The notes under the pieces: generated by a model
Seen by the model: only the letters and a program-made list of their open reading frames with translations
Database searches by the model: none
Told to the model about the DNA's origin: nothing
Position numbers and translations under genes: made by a program
Assembly (NCBI RefSeq): GCF_019649055.1
Contig: NW_026570397.1
Location: 1-64,000 of the forward strand
From: Paramacrobiotus metropolitanus
Lineage: Eukaryota > Tardigrada > Eutardigrada > Parachela > Macrobiotidae
DNA length: 64,000 nucleotides
Reading direction: 5' to 3'
Shown: positions 45,601-58,744 of the stretch, in pieces
Layout: every line of letters starts with the position of its first letter
Numbering within the stretch: position 1 is the first letter of the stretch

Positions 45601-46136
45601 TGCATTTCACTGCTGCAGAGAAGCGCTCTAGTGACTAAATATACTGCAAGCTGCAGCTAATTTATTGGCACTCACACGCGCAGGAACTCCTCGTACTCGT
45701 TGCGGCGCAGGATGTGCTTGGTGACGGCCTTGTGCTGCAGCAGCAGCCGGCGAATGTCCTCCGTCAGCGCCCCGTACAGCGCCCGCTCCCCGTCGAACGT
45801 GTCGGCCTCGCAGCGCGCCCCTGGTGTTCATTGTTCAAGCACGTCATGAGCAAACTCAAGAATCACAGGGAAATGAGCGCATGCGTAGTCGTACCGTGCT
45901 GCAGGAGGTACTCCACGAGCGCGCGGTGCCCGCACAGACAGGCGTAGTACCTACAAGACATCACGGGCGCAACGTCAGTGTCAAGGGGGAGTAAGAGAAG
46001 ATGAGGATGATCCTCACAGTGGCGTGCTGTCCCACATGTCGCGCACGTTCAACTCCACGTCGCGCTCCTCCACCAGGAACTGCACGCGCTCCACACGGCC
46101 TAGACGGCACGCCGCGAACAGCTCCGCCACGTCCAT
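42609..46136 (-). CDS. ABTB1: ABTB1/BPOZ: ankyrin repeats plus two BTB domains
   Basis: ABTB1 (BPOZ) is a cytoplasmic ankyrin-BTB protein linked to CUL3-type ubiquitination and to eEF1A. Eleven exons (46018-46136, 45895-45950, 45676-45820, 44626-44791, 44252-44414, 43915-44147, 43813-43844, 43614-43743, 43344-43544, 42795-42879, 42609-42730) join in phase to 483 residues, close to the 478 of the human protein. Seen: MDVAELFAACRLGRVERVQFL, NVRDMWDSTPLYYACLCGH and CEADTFDGERALYGAL (ankyrin part); the first BTB with ADVALVIHEERFAAHKCILAARS; the second BTB with VVFVVEGQHFRCHKAFFCSRS and MYLLPGLKKQC; and the C-terminal RQETDTIDVVDDIRFYVTSNVQ ending LGLDA. Exon 7 is only 32 bases. The intron after exon 8 has a GC donor. 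Orthology is clear. Confidence 0.95.
45147..45203 (+). repeat. Truncated family A repeat
   Basis: Contains GACGCTGCCGCACCGAGCGG and AGCGCCGGAAGTC, the 3' half of the family. It lies in an ABTB1 intron. Confidence 0.55.
45376..45530 (-). repeat. Family A repeat, longest copy
   Basis: The reverse complement reads from a GTTTTCGTGCCGAAGATGAT-like start through GGAATGGGAATTTCCCGAAA to GGGCGGCTGC and GCAAGCGCCGGAAGTCCC. It lies in an ABTB1 intron, about 170 bases from a truncated copy in the other orientation. Confidence 0.6.
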
Positions 46137-47342
46137 TCTCCCACGCAATTATTACTCAGCTACCATAAATAAGAACATACTTCCTAGCAAAACCATTTAC
46201 TCCGTTCAATGTTCTTGTCAATCACAGAAAATGTCGAATTGCAATAACCAGAGTTACCAGACTGACGAGACAGCTGGGTAAACCTTGTTTTGCAGGTGAC
46301 CGCCGCACTGGGCGGCAGTCGGCAAGCATTCCACTTGACAGTACTTCCGGTCTGTTAATACTGAATACAGACCTCCCCATTGTCAGCGATTAAGAAAGTT
46401 ATTAAAATGCTCCCCAAGAAAATGTTTAATCGCTTGATGGAAATCAAAATAAACTGAACATTCTCCCAAAATCAAAGGAATTTAGCTACCGAATGCTCCT
46501 GAAATGCACCGGCTTCTGCAGCTTCCGGTTGGCTGTCTGGGCTGCGCGACCCGCTCAGGGCGGCAGTTACGGGTTTTCTTCGACTTTTGTCCCCGCAAAG
46601 TGCAGAATGCAGAATGATACTTTGTAGATGCCGTCACTTACCGGTCGACCATTAAAAATATGGAATCTGCTTTTGAAAACTGACATTTTCCCAGAAAGAC
46701 GCGTCTGTCACAGACTCATATAGAAGAAAGTTATACAGTGCTTATTTGCCGCCTTATTACCACAACCAAGACAATTAATGCCGCTGTGATGTGCTCACGG
46801 CTTCCGGTACAGCAGTGCCGGTCGCGGTCGCCATACCGATCAATACAGTGTACATAGTTACAGGTATTACAGAGACACTAGACGCGGTGACGGCTGCTGT
46901 AATAATATCACACTACCCGTAATTGGTCGTGCACTCTTTTACACTCGCAGCTCGCAGTTAACACTACCAATCCCAAGCGTATAATTTCCCGAAGACGTGC
47001 AGTGAAGAACAGCGCGATTATTAGAGACCGCTCCGGCGTGAACATTCAGCGAATGCGCCGCGGAACAGTGACATTAAAGCAACAAGTGAACAGCAATACA
47101 GCATCGACTGGAATCTAAATGCAGCTTCAACAGCGAAGAATCAATCAGCTGCCGGAAGTAAATATTATCCTGTACATGATACGAGTACACGTGGACTATG
47201 ACATGGAGAAAGAAAGTAACCACAACCACAAGCACACCAAGTGTAAATCTAAATGGAACAAACATCGCAAGAGTCCAATCCCCGTCGGTCGGAGGGCCCA
47301 CGAAGAACCCGTTGCCGGTGGCCGCGAGCGCTAACGGAGCGG
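46137..47342. other. Intergenic region between ABTB1 and NDRG
   Basis: This holds the ABTB1 promoter region and the NDRG 3' flank. There is a possible very divergent family A copy at about 46440-46590 (CAGCTTCCGG and GGGCGGCAG words). No gene was seen. Confidence 0.4.
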
Positions 47343-50300
47343 CTAGTGGATCTCCGGCGGACGGGAGGTGGAGAGCCGGCGCGGCACGTCGGCCTCCTGC
47401 ATGGACATGCGCCGGCGCGGCGCTCCGTCCATGCCTTGCGACAGCGAGCGCGCGCGCTCCGCCGGCGTCGACACCGAGGTCACTACGCACACGGGGACCA
47501 TTAGATTTCGGTAAAAGGTCGACAAGCATCAAACGGCGCTTACGCAGGCCCAGGCCCTTGCAGAAGAGGATCAGTCCGCGGGCCAGTTGTTCCGGCTGCA
47601 GCACCACAAGGTCAACCATTTAATTATGTAATATGGGGCAACACGGACCGCTGCCTGTCAGGCTGTGCGTATGCATCTGGGAGCGCCTCTTCCAGGCAAT
47701 CAAAATACAGCTCGTGCAGAGTGTTAATTGGTGACCTACCGCTTCGATGAGGACGTCGGCGACGTTGTCGATCTTGAGGAGGCTGGACTTTTGCGGGTTC
47801 AGGTGGGAGTACATGGTCACCTGTACAAATACGGCCGCTGAATATTAACCGGCACATTTTCATTTGTTTCCGGTAAGGCAATAAATAACAACATGAGTGC
47901 GCATCTTCTGTATCGTAGACAGCAAGTATTGCGTATTACTGACCACGGTGTGCTGGAATGAAGACTTGGTACCGCAGACGATCATCGTATCGCACCTGTT
48001 CCCGAGAAGTTCCCTTTAACTGAATTAATTGCTAACGGACCAACATAAGGAGTTGCGCTTACGTCAGTCGTTCCCTAAGCTGATTGGTCAGGTCATTTCG
48101 GCTGCAATGCAGAAAACATGATGGTCAACTGTGAGCTCTTTCGTGGAAATGGCGAAGTGGATATCATCGCGGCACTGTACTCGTACTTGAGAAATGCGTC
48201 CATATAAGCGTGGAGGTTCTTGAAGTTGGTGTTGCCGCGGATGTCGCTGAGGTACTGCTGGATCATGTTCTCCCGGTTCTCCACTTCCGACCGCTCCATT
48301 TGCTACACAGCACAGGACACGTTCTTTCAAATGCATGTTATAAAAAATATTTATAATGGGGGGTTGCAGAAACCGAAGACAGATATAGTGGGCACTCATG
48401 ATCACACATCACACCGATTCACACTACACTGTACCTCGTCGAAGGCTTTATTCTGCAATGCCGTTAGAGTATAGAAGGACATCACGCGCATTTCACCAAG
48501 CCCACGGAAAAGAATTATGTTAGGTCAGTTAGACAGTTTAGTGAAAAGGTCACACCACAGCAGTCCCTAGAGGCAGTGGGGGAAGAGAAGCGAGCGGCGT
48601 TTTAACTTACATTGCCGAACTTGTACATGACCAGGTAGTCCTCCGCGCTCGGATTGGCGTTCTTCATCTTCCAACTCATCATCTGTCAACGGTAGCCTCC
48701 ATCAATAACAACATCGGCGAAAAATGGACACCAGCGTCATGGAGAATTTTTGATAGAGTAGCTATTTTGCAGACATAACTACCTTGTCCTTGACCCATTC
48801 CTTGAAGCCGGCCGAGGTGGCGGTCGGGTGGATGGCCAACAGGCCCAGAACGCGCGTCGGATACGTCATCTACAAAATACCCAACAAAATCTTATGTTTC
48901 TTTTCCATCGTCACGTCTCATAAGCAATAATTACACGACACATTCTAGACACCGCTTAATAAATATTTTGTACCCATCTTGTTTTGACAACCGCGAATTT
49001 TTTTTTACCGATAAAACACGTGCAAAAATTTTTATTTTATTTTTTTCTTCTTAGAAAGCTGTCGGTATTACACTTATTTCAAAAAATTTAGGATGAATAT
49101 TTTAGAAGAATAAAAATTCTGGATGCACTTGACGTAGCTATAGCAGAAAATGGTTAGTGCGGTCCAGTTAGAGTCGGACAGTTAGCACAGCGGCAATAAA
49201 TCATCAGCCGGATGAATAATGCGGGTGTACATGATCGCCGACGTGCTGGCTGCGAACACTGGTAATTACTAGCAAAAAGCGAGCAACTTACGGCGAAGCG
49301 CGTCAGAATGTTGGCACCGGCGCCCTCTCCGAATCCCACCACATACTGGACGCTAAACAAACAAACAGCCGCTATAGCACAATATTATAGGTTAAAGCAA
49401 ACAGGCCGTCTTCCGCCACGCCAACTAACGCTACAGCGCGGTATACTGTATACAGTACAGCCGACCCCGGCTGACTGCGGCCGCATTCAACCGCGATCGC
49501 ATTACTCCAAATCGTCTCCGTCAGCACAAACGCTGAATGAGCGCCGGCAAAAGGGGAATTAAATAACGCTACACCGGACCGGCTCCCGGCCACTTGATAA
49601 CTGCACCATATAATCGCTTCTTGCAACAGTTTTCATTGCCGAATTGTAATGCTGTGCTGGAGATCAAATATTTAGTAACTGCCGGGTCAGCTAGTGTCAA
49701 CGTTTCGCTCGGTTTCTACGCTGCCGGATCGCATTACCGGCAGCAGCGGTAATTTGCTGCAATTTACGCTGTACTCCAGATCAAAATTAAAAAAAAAATC
49801 AGTTGTGTACTATTATGGAAAAAATAATAAGATTAGTTAGTAGAAGAAACAAATTCAGGGAAAAATACTAAACAAAATTAAAAAATAAGTAAATAAATAA
49901 ATAGAAAATATCTAATAAATTAATGAAATCGATACACGATTAGCAAGAAGTCTGTGTCTCTGTGATCGTTTCAGAGTTAGCTAATACTGTTTACAGGTGA
50001 TTTTTATTTTTACATAATTTTTTCACTTACATTAATTTATATTCTCAAATCGCGACATTACAGTCATAGTTCCATTAACAACGGCCATCATTGCACAGTT
50101 AAGAATTAAAAAATAATTAATAATAATTATAGCATACTAATTATGATAATAATTATAGTATTATAGCAAAAAATAATTAATAATAATTATTTACATAATT
50201 ATAGCATACAGCAACGAAGAAAGGCATAACAGAAAAAAAGCGATTACGTTCTGCGCACAATCAAGAGCGGACTGTCTGTGGCCATTTTATATTATTACAA

Positions 50301-53300
50301 AATTTTTATATGTATGATAAAAATATCTTTATTAATTAAAATATGTATCACCGCTTCATACAAAATGATAGAAATAGCATTTATCTGACTGCGGTGAACT
50401 TACTGCAGCTGATTAAGGACCTCGACGAGATCTTCGCCGATTTCCTGCAGCGACGGAAACTTGAAACTGCAACACAAGAGCAACGTTAAGAAGGTAATGG
50501 GTGACCTTTTCAAACTGGGGCACAACTGCCGCCGCAACAACAACGCAACGGAGGCGACCTACTCGTGCGGCAGATCCGGCGCGTTGGGGCTCTGGCCCGG
50601 CACTTCGAAGTTGATCCACACCGACTTGGCGCGCACTTCCGTCATGGACTCGTGGTTGATGAAGCGGTCGAAGCTCGTCGCTGCAGATAAATAACAAACC
50701 ACAGACACAATTAATTTATTCCCATTGAAAATTAACGATGAATAATAATTTCATCTCGCGCTGGAAATTACATATGAAAAAACTATGTATTCTTATACTG
50801 TACGTATCGTTATGCAGGGAAACAGAATTCATGCATGCAATTTACATTTCGCTTCAGTAAGTTGACAGATCAACGACAAGTTTCCGGCATTCAGTTTTTA
50901 TTACATAAAATTGTCACAAAAATGTTAAACTATTTTCAGAATTTTTATTAATTATTTCCCATTAAAAGTCTGAAGAAATACATTATCGCGCAGCTAGAGA
51001 AAATTCAGATACGCATCTGACTGAATAATTATTGTTGTTTGACTGCTCACCATTGGCTCCAAAGTCGTGCACGGTGATGAAGACGGCCTTCTGGCTGATG
51101 TTCTTGTAGTCGCCCTGGATGTGCGCACAGAGATTGCGGCGTTAGTGAAACGGGCCATTGCCAGTTGCGGATTACGCCATTGGGGCATTAAATGATTATT
51201 TTCATGTGCGCCTATCAGTTTCACAATTTCACCCACCAGAATGTGCACCGACACATCGCCGCAGTGGCTGGTGTGGACGTTCACCCTCTGCAACGATACA
51301 CCGCAAAGTATTAATAATTATGATGGACGCCATGCGTGGCTACATGCTACAGGCTACGCTCGGTTAAAGCACCATGACTTCCGCTCCAAAATAAACAACG
51401 AATTAGGGAATGAAATAAACGACGCAATCAGCGCATAGCTGCCACTCCACACAGCTGCGGTGAGATACACTTCAACCGCACTTGACTTGTCAAGAAGCAC
51501 ACTAATATTCCGTACAGCACAAAGAACGGGAATAAGGACAGCATGAGAATTAACTTCATTACGCAGATTAAGGAGCGGTATATATAATAATGTGTACAGT
51601 ACTCGAAATAAGAGTGATCCGGGCGGGTTCATCGTCAAGCACTGCGCCTGTTTTGCCGCGGCGAATGAATGGGAAGAAGTTGATTTAGTGGGAGCAAAAA
51701 ATCAGCCGAAATGGGCACTATCCATAATTAATCGGGATGCCATGCCTGTGTGCCTGTGTGCAGTGCGACGGCAGTTAGCGAGGCGTGGACAGTCACAGTC
51801 GACGCACTGATATATGCGGTATATCTACACAGCAGTCAAGTACGTGACGGAGACTATGCGGACCGGAAAAGCGGCGTGTTGGGCCGCTTTTGTGCCGTGA
51901 ACGCGGCCCGCGCCCAGCTTCCGCCTGGGCCGTGTGCCTGTGCGTGCGGGATCGATGGCAGTGTGTGGCGCTATTGTTCGCGCCACCGGCTGATGCAGTC
52001 GTTCGCCGGGATCAGTGTACGCGGCAGCGGGATGCAGTGTATGCACTGCGCAGCTAATCTGAACCGCACGGGCCGGGCCCAGTGTGGACGCGGCCGAGCG
52101 GGATAATGTCTTCGGTACACATCCCGCACAATACTCCCAAACACACAGTCACATTTCAATTACGCTACTCACTTTTCTCCACGCAGTCATATATTATATA
52201 CTACACGTACTAGTACTGTATGAAAGTATGTATTACAGGCGCGCGTATTATTTTTATATCGACACATTACTAAGTAATATTTTTCAATTTTTACATAAAT
52301 GTACGTATCTGTCTGTATCTATCCTTCCCAAAATTTTTATATGCCTGCGCAACACTGATATTGTTTCGGTACGCAAATCGCAAATGACATAAAAATTTTA
52401 AAAATTACTAAAATTTTAATATGTACAAATTAAATTTATTTATTATGTACAAATTAAATTAAATTTATTTTATTATGCACTCTACTAAAATTTTATTATG
52501 TACAAATCTCCGCCTGATAAAGCTAACTTCACAACAGCAGCGCAGAAATCGCGCTAGCACAAGAAAAACAATCCCTTATACAAAAGTGGACAATTTGTTG
52601 CTTTTTCTTCCTAGTGGTTTTTTCAAATCTGTAATTTTTCTGACTCTCTAATTTTGGCATAGAAGTAAAATTTTTTGATTTATTTACAATTGGTTTATGC
52701 AGAGGATTTCTTAGTGTTGCTAATTTCAACGATATATGTCACATTTATTTGCCATGTAATTCAAAACGCCGAACTTGAATCTGCGAAGCAGCCGTTTTGC
52801 AAAATACCAATAAAGAACGGCAGACTGTACAATTTATAACCGAAGGAACTGGAAGCCCCGAAGCTGCGCGCGTGTAAACTCTTTTATCAGCGGGGATTAA
52901 TTTAACGAGGCCCGGCTTACAGCTGATTAGCGGAGCCAACAGCCGGCGCTTAGTACCTTATCAATTTCCTATAAAACGGGCCTTAACGATTACGAGCGCT
53001 GCGCCGGCTCGCGTAAACAGCCCGCGCAGCTAGATACATATACACGGCGACCGACGACTGCCATGGAACTGCAACACACAACAGTCAACACTGTCCCGAA
53101 CTGGCAGGCTTCTTCCGGCTGAAGAAACCGATTTCCCTCGCTCATGATCAACACCGACTGCGCATTTATCGGTGTTCAGTTGTGTTGTGCTCGCTGCCTC
53201 ACGCAGAGCCTGCTGCTGCGAGATATCCAGCTGAGAGGTCCCATAAAATCGCATTTTCCTGCTTCTACCCATTAATTTTAACTCTACACATTTTTTATGC

Positions 53301-56161
53301 CGCTTGCCTGCATAATAAAATTTGTTAAAATTTATTTTCAAAAAGCAAACAATTTTATGAGAGCCTCTGGTGGTTTTAGTGCTCGCATAAAATTAAGGAA
53401 AATAATTCGCAGTATCATAATTTTGGCGATCGACTAGACAAAAACCAAATTTCCTTTAAATGGGAAAAAATAAAGAAGTGTGTCTTTCCACACCGCTTGT
53501 CTCCACAATAATTTGTGTTTAAACTGTATTCTCGAGAAATAATTCGTTTTATATGTGCGTCTGGTAGAAATTAACCAGTTCTACTGTTCATATAAATTTT
53601 TTTGATTGGCAAAGTGATGATACTGGCAAATCCCTGGTCAAATATTTGATAATTCTTTAAACGGCAAGAAATGTAATTGAATTGGCAGTGTACAGTAGGC
53701 GACGATCGCCGGTGTACTGCAAATTCTTTTTCCGCGTGGTGAAAGGGAAATTCCAAAAACGCAAACACATCTCATGACGGCGACAAAAGCCGGCGGATTT
53801 GTTTAGATGCAATATTTAACGGCAGTTATTACTATTGAATCGCTATTGATTGCGCGCTGGCCAACGACATAACTGTCCCCGAGCAGCGCCGCGCCGGTCG
53901 ATGCATTACTCTACTGATACGAGTACGCGTACTGCCGGCATAATAGGCGCTACGTTCGCTAAATTATTCGACGTTCGCTCCAGATATGATTTTGAGGAAG
54001 AAACCATCGGACACGGAAAAAGCAGATTAAGCAGGGAATAAACTACTCCCCAAAGGGAATCTGGGAAAATGGCCACTCGGGTGCACGATTCGACGAGGCG
54101 CGGTTCATGTGTTACGTACAGTGTGTTGGATTTTTTTATTGCAAAAATAATTATACAAGGCAAGCACGATTTACGGCGAAATTTTCTGCAAGAATGCTAA
54201 TACCGTCTGTACAAACTGTACCTAATGAAACTAATGAAACTAATGAAACAGAAAACTAACGAAACTCGTAGCAATGACAAACCAACAAGATAATGTCGCG
54301 TCCGTTATCTGTCCTGTCGAAAAAATCCAAAAACGTTGTTTTGTAACCGGAAGTAGAATTTAATGTCTTTATCGTGCTATAGAATTACATAAACTAGTTT
54401 CCATAAAAATAAAATAATTATTGGAATTACAATTTATTTTCTGTGTCGACTAAATGAAGATTTGTTCCAATTTGTTGTTTTTTTGTTCGGTGCCTAGATA
54501 CAGGAGAGTGGAGTCGGCGTAATCTGTGAGTTGTTTGGAGAGCGAGTGCTGACAGTTGATGCGTACTTGAGGACGGTGTGTGCACTCGTGGACGGCACAC
54601 TCCAAGTGCAGCAACACAGGCACACGCAGCCTGCCAGCTACTACTACTAGCTAGCTGGCCATCCAATTTCCGGCTCTCACAGTGCCTACACTAATTCCCA
54701 GCTCCCGGAAATCGTCAGCTCAACGGCACTGGCAGAGCGTTGCCGGTGCGAATTGCAGTGTGCGCACAGTAACGCTCGCTCCACGTCTAAGCTGCCCGCC
54801 AACAACAATCTCGGCGCCACTTCAGCCGCCGCAGCTCTCTCCCTTTTTCGCCTAGCTTCCCATCAAGCTGGGCCAATTAACAACAACTTCCCCTCAGGAG
54901 CGACGCTGTCCACGCTACCTCCGATTACTGTCACTCAACACAACAGCCGCTACCAACACTGACAGTCGCGGCGGAAACCCAACGCGCTACAAAAACGGTG
55001 CTGGACAGTGACGTCACCGCGTGTACACCGGCAAAAGGCCGCGGTGCTCGTTGATGCAGAACCGCGAAACCACAAAAACAATAATACATTTTTTTTACGA
55101 CCTGATATGCTGTACAGGAATTTAATTACGGCGGCACAGAAAAGTGGTCAGATTACAAAGCAGGCGTAATCTGAGGATAATCAGCGGGAAAAATCGATGG
55201 CCATCCCGTGCAGCCTGATTGAATACGGGCCAGAAGGCCCAGATTACTGTATTCTAAACACCCGGCAGTTCCACGCTTGCCAACAAACACCGCCTCGCGG
55301 CCAATGCGCCCGTTTTCCTTGACAGAAATTACACCGCTATTTGCAGCGACATTTCCAGACCGCCGCTTCGGATTACGCTGCTCGGCCAGACTCCGCAGAA
55401 TGCACATTAAGGATAGTTAATATTTCTCTGTATCGTTCATTTCTCGTTAAATAAATTCCGGGAAAACCAATTAAATTGCCCATAACATTTACCACTAACT
55501 TAAACATCACATTCAGCATTATATAAAACACAACGTTAGGCATTAAAATAAAGAAACCAGTACCCAATACAATAAATATAAGGTTAAGCATAACATTCAG
55601 CATCGGAGTCGTCTGTACGCAAATTTAAATTAATCGATTTTCTAAAATTTTTTTCCGAAATCCTGCCAGCATTTATGATCTATTGCGAGTTTGCCAAATC
55701 GATATATATCGCAACTTTTTCAGTGCCATAAAAATATGGCGGTGATTAAATTGTTTATATTAGGAAATTGAATCTGCGGATCGGTCAGCACTCAACTTTA
55801 ACCTCTTTACACGCAAAACTGGAAAGCCCTCCACGGGAAGGCTTCAGTCAAGGAATTATATTTACCAGCCGCTACTGTGTGATCGTCATGGCAATTCGCA
55901 CATCAATAAAATATTTGTCGATCAGCTCGTAAGTTTCCAGCTGATCGGACAGGTTTGGGTGGAAAAACGCGTTTGTTTGCACACACTACTGTGTAGTGTG
56001 TCATGCGTAAATGTAATGGCTAATAAGCAAGCTAAAGCAACATACACCCACCGGAGAACACATGCGTGCAGGTTCGCAGCGTTTTCTATGAAGGCAATTA
56101 CCAAGAGTTTACAGCCAACTTTTTACTTTCCCCTCACCTGCACCAAATTCTCGTCAGCCAT
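47343..56161 (-). CDS. NDRG: NDRG family protein (alpha/beta-hydrolase-like, non-catalytic)
   Basis: Fifteen exons join in phase to 345 residues: 56138-56161, 51237-51287, 51051-51114, 50563-50680, 50404-50466, 49292-49352, 48783-48869, 48611-48682, 48435-48452, 48187-48302, 48063-48101, 47944-47995, 47740-47820, 47544-47595, 47343-47482. NDRG proteins are cytosolic stress and differentiation factors with a hydrolase fold. Seen: HTSHCGDVSVHILGDYKN, FITVHDFGAN, the elbow YVVGFGEGAGANILTRFA, LLAIHPTATSAGFKEWVKDK, TCDTMIVCGTKSS and SSLLKIDNVADVLIEA. The nucleophile position in GFGEGAG is Glu, so no hydrolysis is expected. The tail has RRRMSM and RRLST, basophilic-kinase sites like those in vertebrate NDRGs. 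The first exon (MADENLVQ, eight codons) is separated by a 4.8-kb intron and is inferred from phase and position; it is the least certain part. Confidence 0.88.
51288..56137 (-). other. First intron of NDRG
   Basis: 4.8 kb between the eight-codon start exon and the second exon. Mostly AT-rich, with mid-GC patches at 51650-52130 and 52850-53030. A short tandem run of CTAATGAAA units lies at about 54221-54250. No embedded gene was seen. Confidence 0.45.
54221..54250 (+). repeat. Short tandem repeat, about three to four CTAATGAAA units
   Basis: The 9-base unit CTAATGAAA repeats three times exactly, followed by a degenerate unit, in the NDRG first intron. Confidence 0.7.
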
Positions 56162-56755
56162 CTCTCCGCTCTTCACTGGGCGCAGCTCCTGTCTAGACAA
56201 TCCTGGCAAGAATGCAGCGTGATTATGCAGGAACGCACAGTTGCGTAACTGGCGTCCACGTCGTCCAGTATCTGCAATTTCCGCCCAACAGTCAGACTAC
56301 TGTAGTACAGTATCGTTCACTATCAATCGCGGCTAATGGTAATGGCTCGATTCGGCGGCAATCGCAATGGAGAAAGCAATCCCTTCGATAAATCGTCAAA
56401 TGCCGTGTGATGGGCTGCAAAATGTACCAAGTATTCGGCTCGATAAAAGTGCTGGATGCTCCAACAATTTGTCTCTCGAGTGGTGTAATGCCTGCGCTGG
56501 GACGGTGTATCTGCTTTTGCAGTAGATAGCGCTTATTGCTCGTATTCGTGGAAGTTTATGGCCAGCTGATGATTTTCCGAAGATTTCAAAACATTGCACA
56601 CACACGCACACTTACACCGCTGCAAGTGGCACGCGCTGTACTGGTAGACGTACAATACGTGCTGCTAATACGCCTGCACTCTCCGGTATAGCTGCTGCTG
56701 GACTGTGTTCAGCTGTCAAAAAGTGGCCGGTACTCGTACGTGAGATGTGAGTCAC

Positions 56756-56849
56756 GGCTCAGCCGTAGTCTAGCTGAATAGAGGACAGAGAGAGATACAG
56801 AGTACAGATACAAAATAGCTCTGTCTGTTCAGCTTGACTACGGCTCAAG
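56756..56849. ncRNA. Candidate pre-miRNA-like hairpin
   Basis: Arms around 56756-56790 and 56819-56849 pair over roughly 25 bases: GCCGTAGTC with GACTACGGC without gaps, then one mismatch, AGCTGAA with TTCAGCT, then a short bulge and CAGAG with CTCTG. The loop is about 28 bases. Length and shape fit an animal pre-miRNA, about 600 bases upstream of the NDRG start exon. Either strand could be transcribed. No known seed was recognised. Confidence 0.35.
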
Positions 56850-57889
56850 TGTCCGCAGCTGAGTGCAGCTTTGCACTGCTGCAGACAGCAGACTTCTATG
56901 ATTCATAGCGATGCCGCACGTACGTACTACGTAGCTGCATACGCACCCTCATACTGTACGTCGATTATCAAAGGCACTGCAGTGACTAGTACTACCGTAC
57001 AGTACAGATGCACCAATAATTATTATTACTAATTTTAATGAAGCACTTTAATCGAAAATAGCCAGTTCGCGTCCGACTTAAAGCATGCGCAGGTAGCTAT
57101 TAATTAAAATGATGAAAATTTAGATATTTGAAAACAACATTAAATAGCAGTTCATAACCACTATTTGCTGTACAAAATTTTTTTTCACGCGATTTTTCTG
57201 TACAATAAAATTTAATCGTGTTCCCCCAACTGACGTATCCCCAAAACTGCAGCTATGTCTCCTTCAACAACTGCCAGTCTAAAGTAGTGGGTAATATTTT
57301 TTTTTGTATTATTATTTCATCGCTTTATACGTGCGTGAACTGAATTACAGAAAACTGTCTGTATGTAAGCTTGAAATCTACAGCTATAAAACGAGTGCGT
57401 ATTCGCCCCAAGGAAAGTAGTGTCCTGCATGGCTTTTCCATTGGCTTGACACTGATTTAATTGCTTACAACCGGCACATTTTTTACGTGCATAATCAGTA
57501 ATTGTGATTTTCAACTTAAGAAACTGGAAAAACAACAACAATTCACTGTGTAATCGATATTAAAATACACATTACGTTTCGCAACATTACGCTGCAGTAA
57601 AATTTTTCCATTAATTTACAATACCTATTCGTTCGCGTTATAATAAAATAGTAGTTGATGTAAAGGTCGCCGATCCCGGAACTTACCGTAGTTTTTCTAT
57701 CATGCGATTCATACAGAGATGATTATAGAATATGTAATTACGTACGATGCAAAATAATAAATATTTATGAAATACGAGACACTCTAAATAATAATATGCA
57801 GTCAAACAGACTGCGAGTAGGGTTGGTATCATAGTACGTAATTAATACGTCTGTACATTGCAATTCATACGAATAATTACTTGAGTGGG

Positions 57890-58071
57890 TAGTGGGTAGG
57901 AGGATTCGGCAAGAAACCGGCGAGGCACGAGCATTGGAGTATCTACGCCAACGGATCAGCATAGAAATCCAGAGCGGGAACGCGGCCTCCGTTCAGGGAA
58001 CGGCTCCACCGGGAGCGAATTTAGATCAGTTGTTCTCAGTCCTTAGACCTCCCGAGGCTGTTTTGTGCTGA
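57890..58071 (+). pseudogene. Retroelement-like C-terminal ORF fragment, second copy
   Basis: The frame encodes RQETGEARALEYLRQRISIE and SGNAASVQGT, then GANLDQLFSVLRPPEAVLC and a stop. The block matches the one at 7333-7614. An AATAAA at about 58134 and a short A-run near 58160 follow, as expected for the 3' end of a retrotransposed copy. Confidence 0.5.
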
Positions 58072-58738
58072 TTGAGTGAACTTCGATGTGTTTTTATTTG
58101 TTTTTCTATAAGCGGAATGGGTATAATAAAATAGTTATTAAACTTTGTCTCGTCGTGGAAAAAAAAATTTACTTGAGTTCCTGCTTTGTATGCAGCGGCT
58201 TTCATTTTAGTTTAATGTATATATACCGTAATTTTGACAATAACTAATACTTTTATGGTGGTATTCTATTACTTTATATACGAAATATCTTGAGATCGAA
58301 TATTTAAGTACACGAGTCGACGTTATGATTTCACGCATTGTTGTTGTCATACATAATCTGATTTAAATATGTCAATAATAATCCAACAAAATTTAGTACC
58401 TCAGTAAGAAAATCAACTTCGTAAACATATTTAAGCTGAACTGGAACTTGAATGTTGGGGCTAATAGGTGGAATAAAAACGTTTTTGAGCAGAGGGAATT
58501 ACAAAGCGTCCGCGCAGCGCACGCACCGAATACATGTATTGTACTCTGTAGGTAGTTCATAAATTTTGCCAAAGTAGATTTATTTTGTAGAAAACACAGT
58601 CATTGGGAAAAGCACATCAATGCAGAGAGAAACGTAGGAACGGAAGGTGCAGGCGGGGGAGCGGCTGGTTTCCGGCTAGAAGCGGAAGGCGGCTGGGTCG
58701 GTCCCTGCTGCGGTACTGGTCGGCATCAAGAGGGGCTT

Positions 58739-58744
58739 TTTATT
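58739..58744 (-). promoter_or_regulatory. AATAAA overlapping the protease stop codon
   Basis: On the minus strand the TAA stop (58745-58743) runs directly into AATAAA. If used, the 3' UTR would be only some 10-30 bases. Confidence 0.4.

Larger units (their letters stand above)
56162..58742. other. Intergenic region between NDRG and the protease
   Basis: Contains the NDRG promoter side, the hairpin at 56756-56849, a retroelement tail at 57890-58071 and AT-rich sequence. No gene was seen. Confidence 0.4.

Noticed and set aside
53571-56104. Short frames in the NDRG first intron
   Set aside because: None has a signal peptide, domain or splice support.
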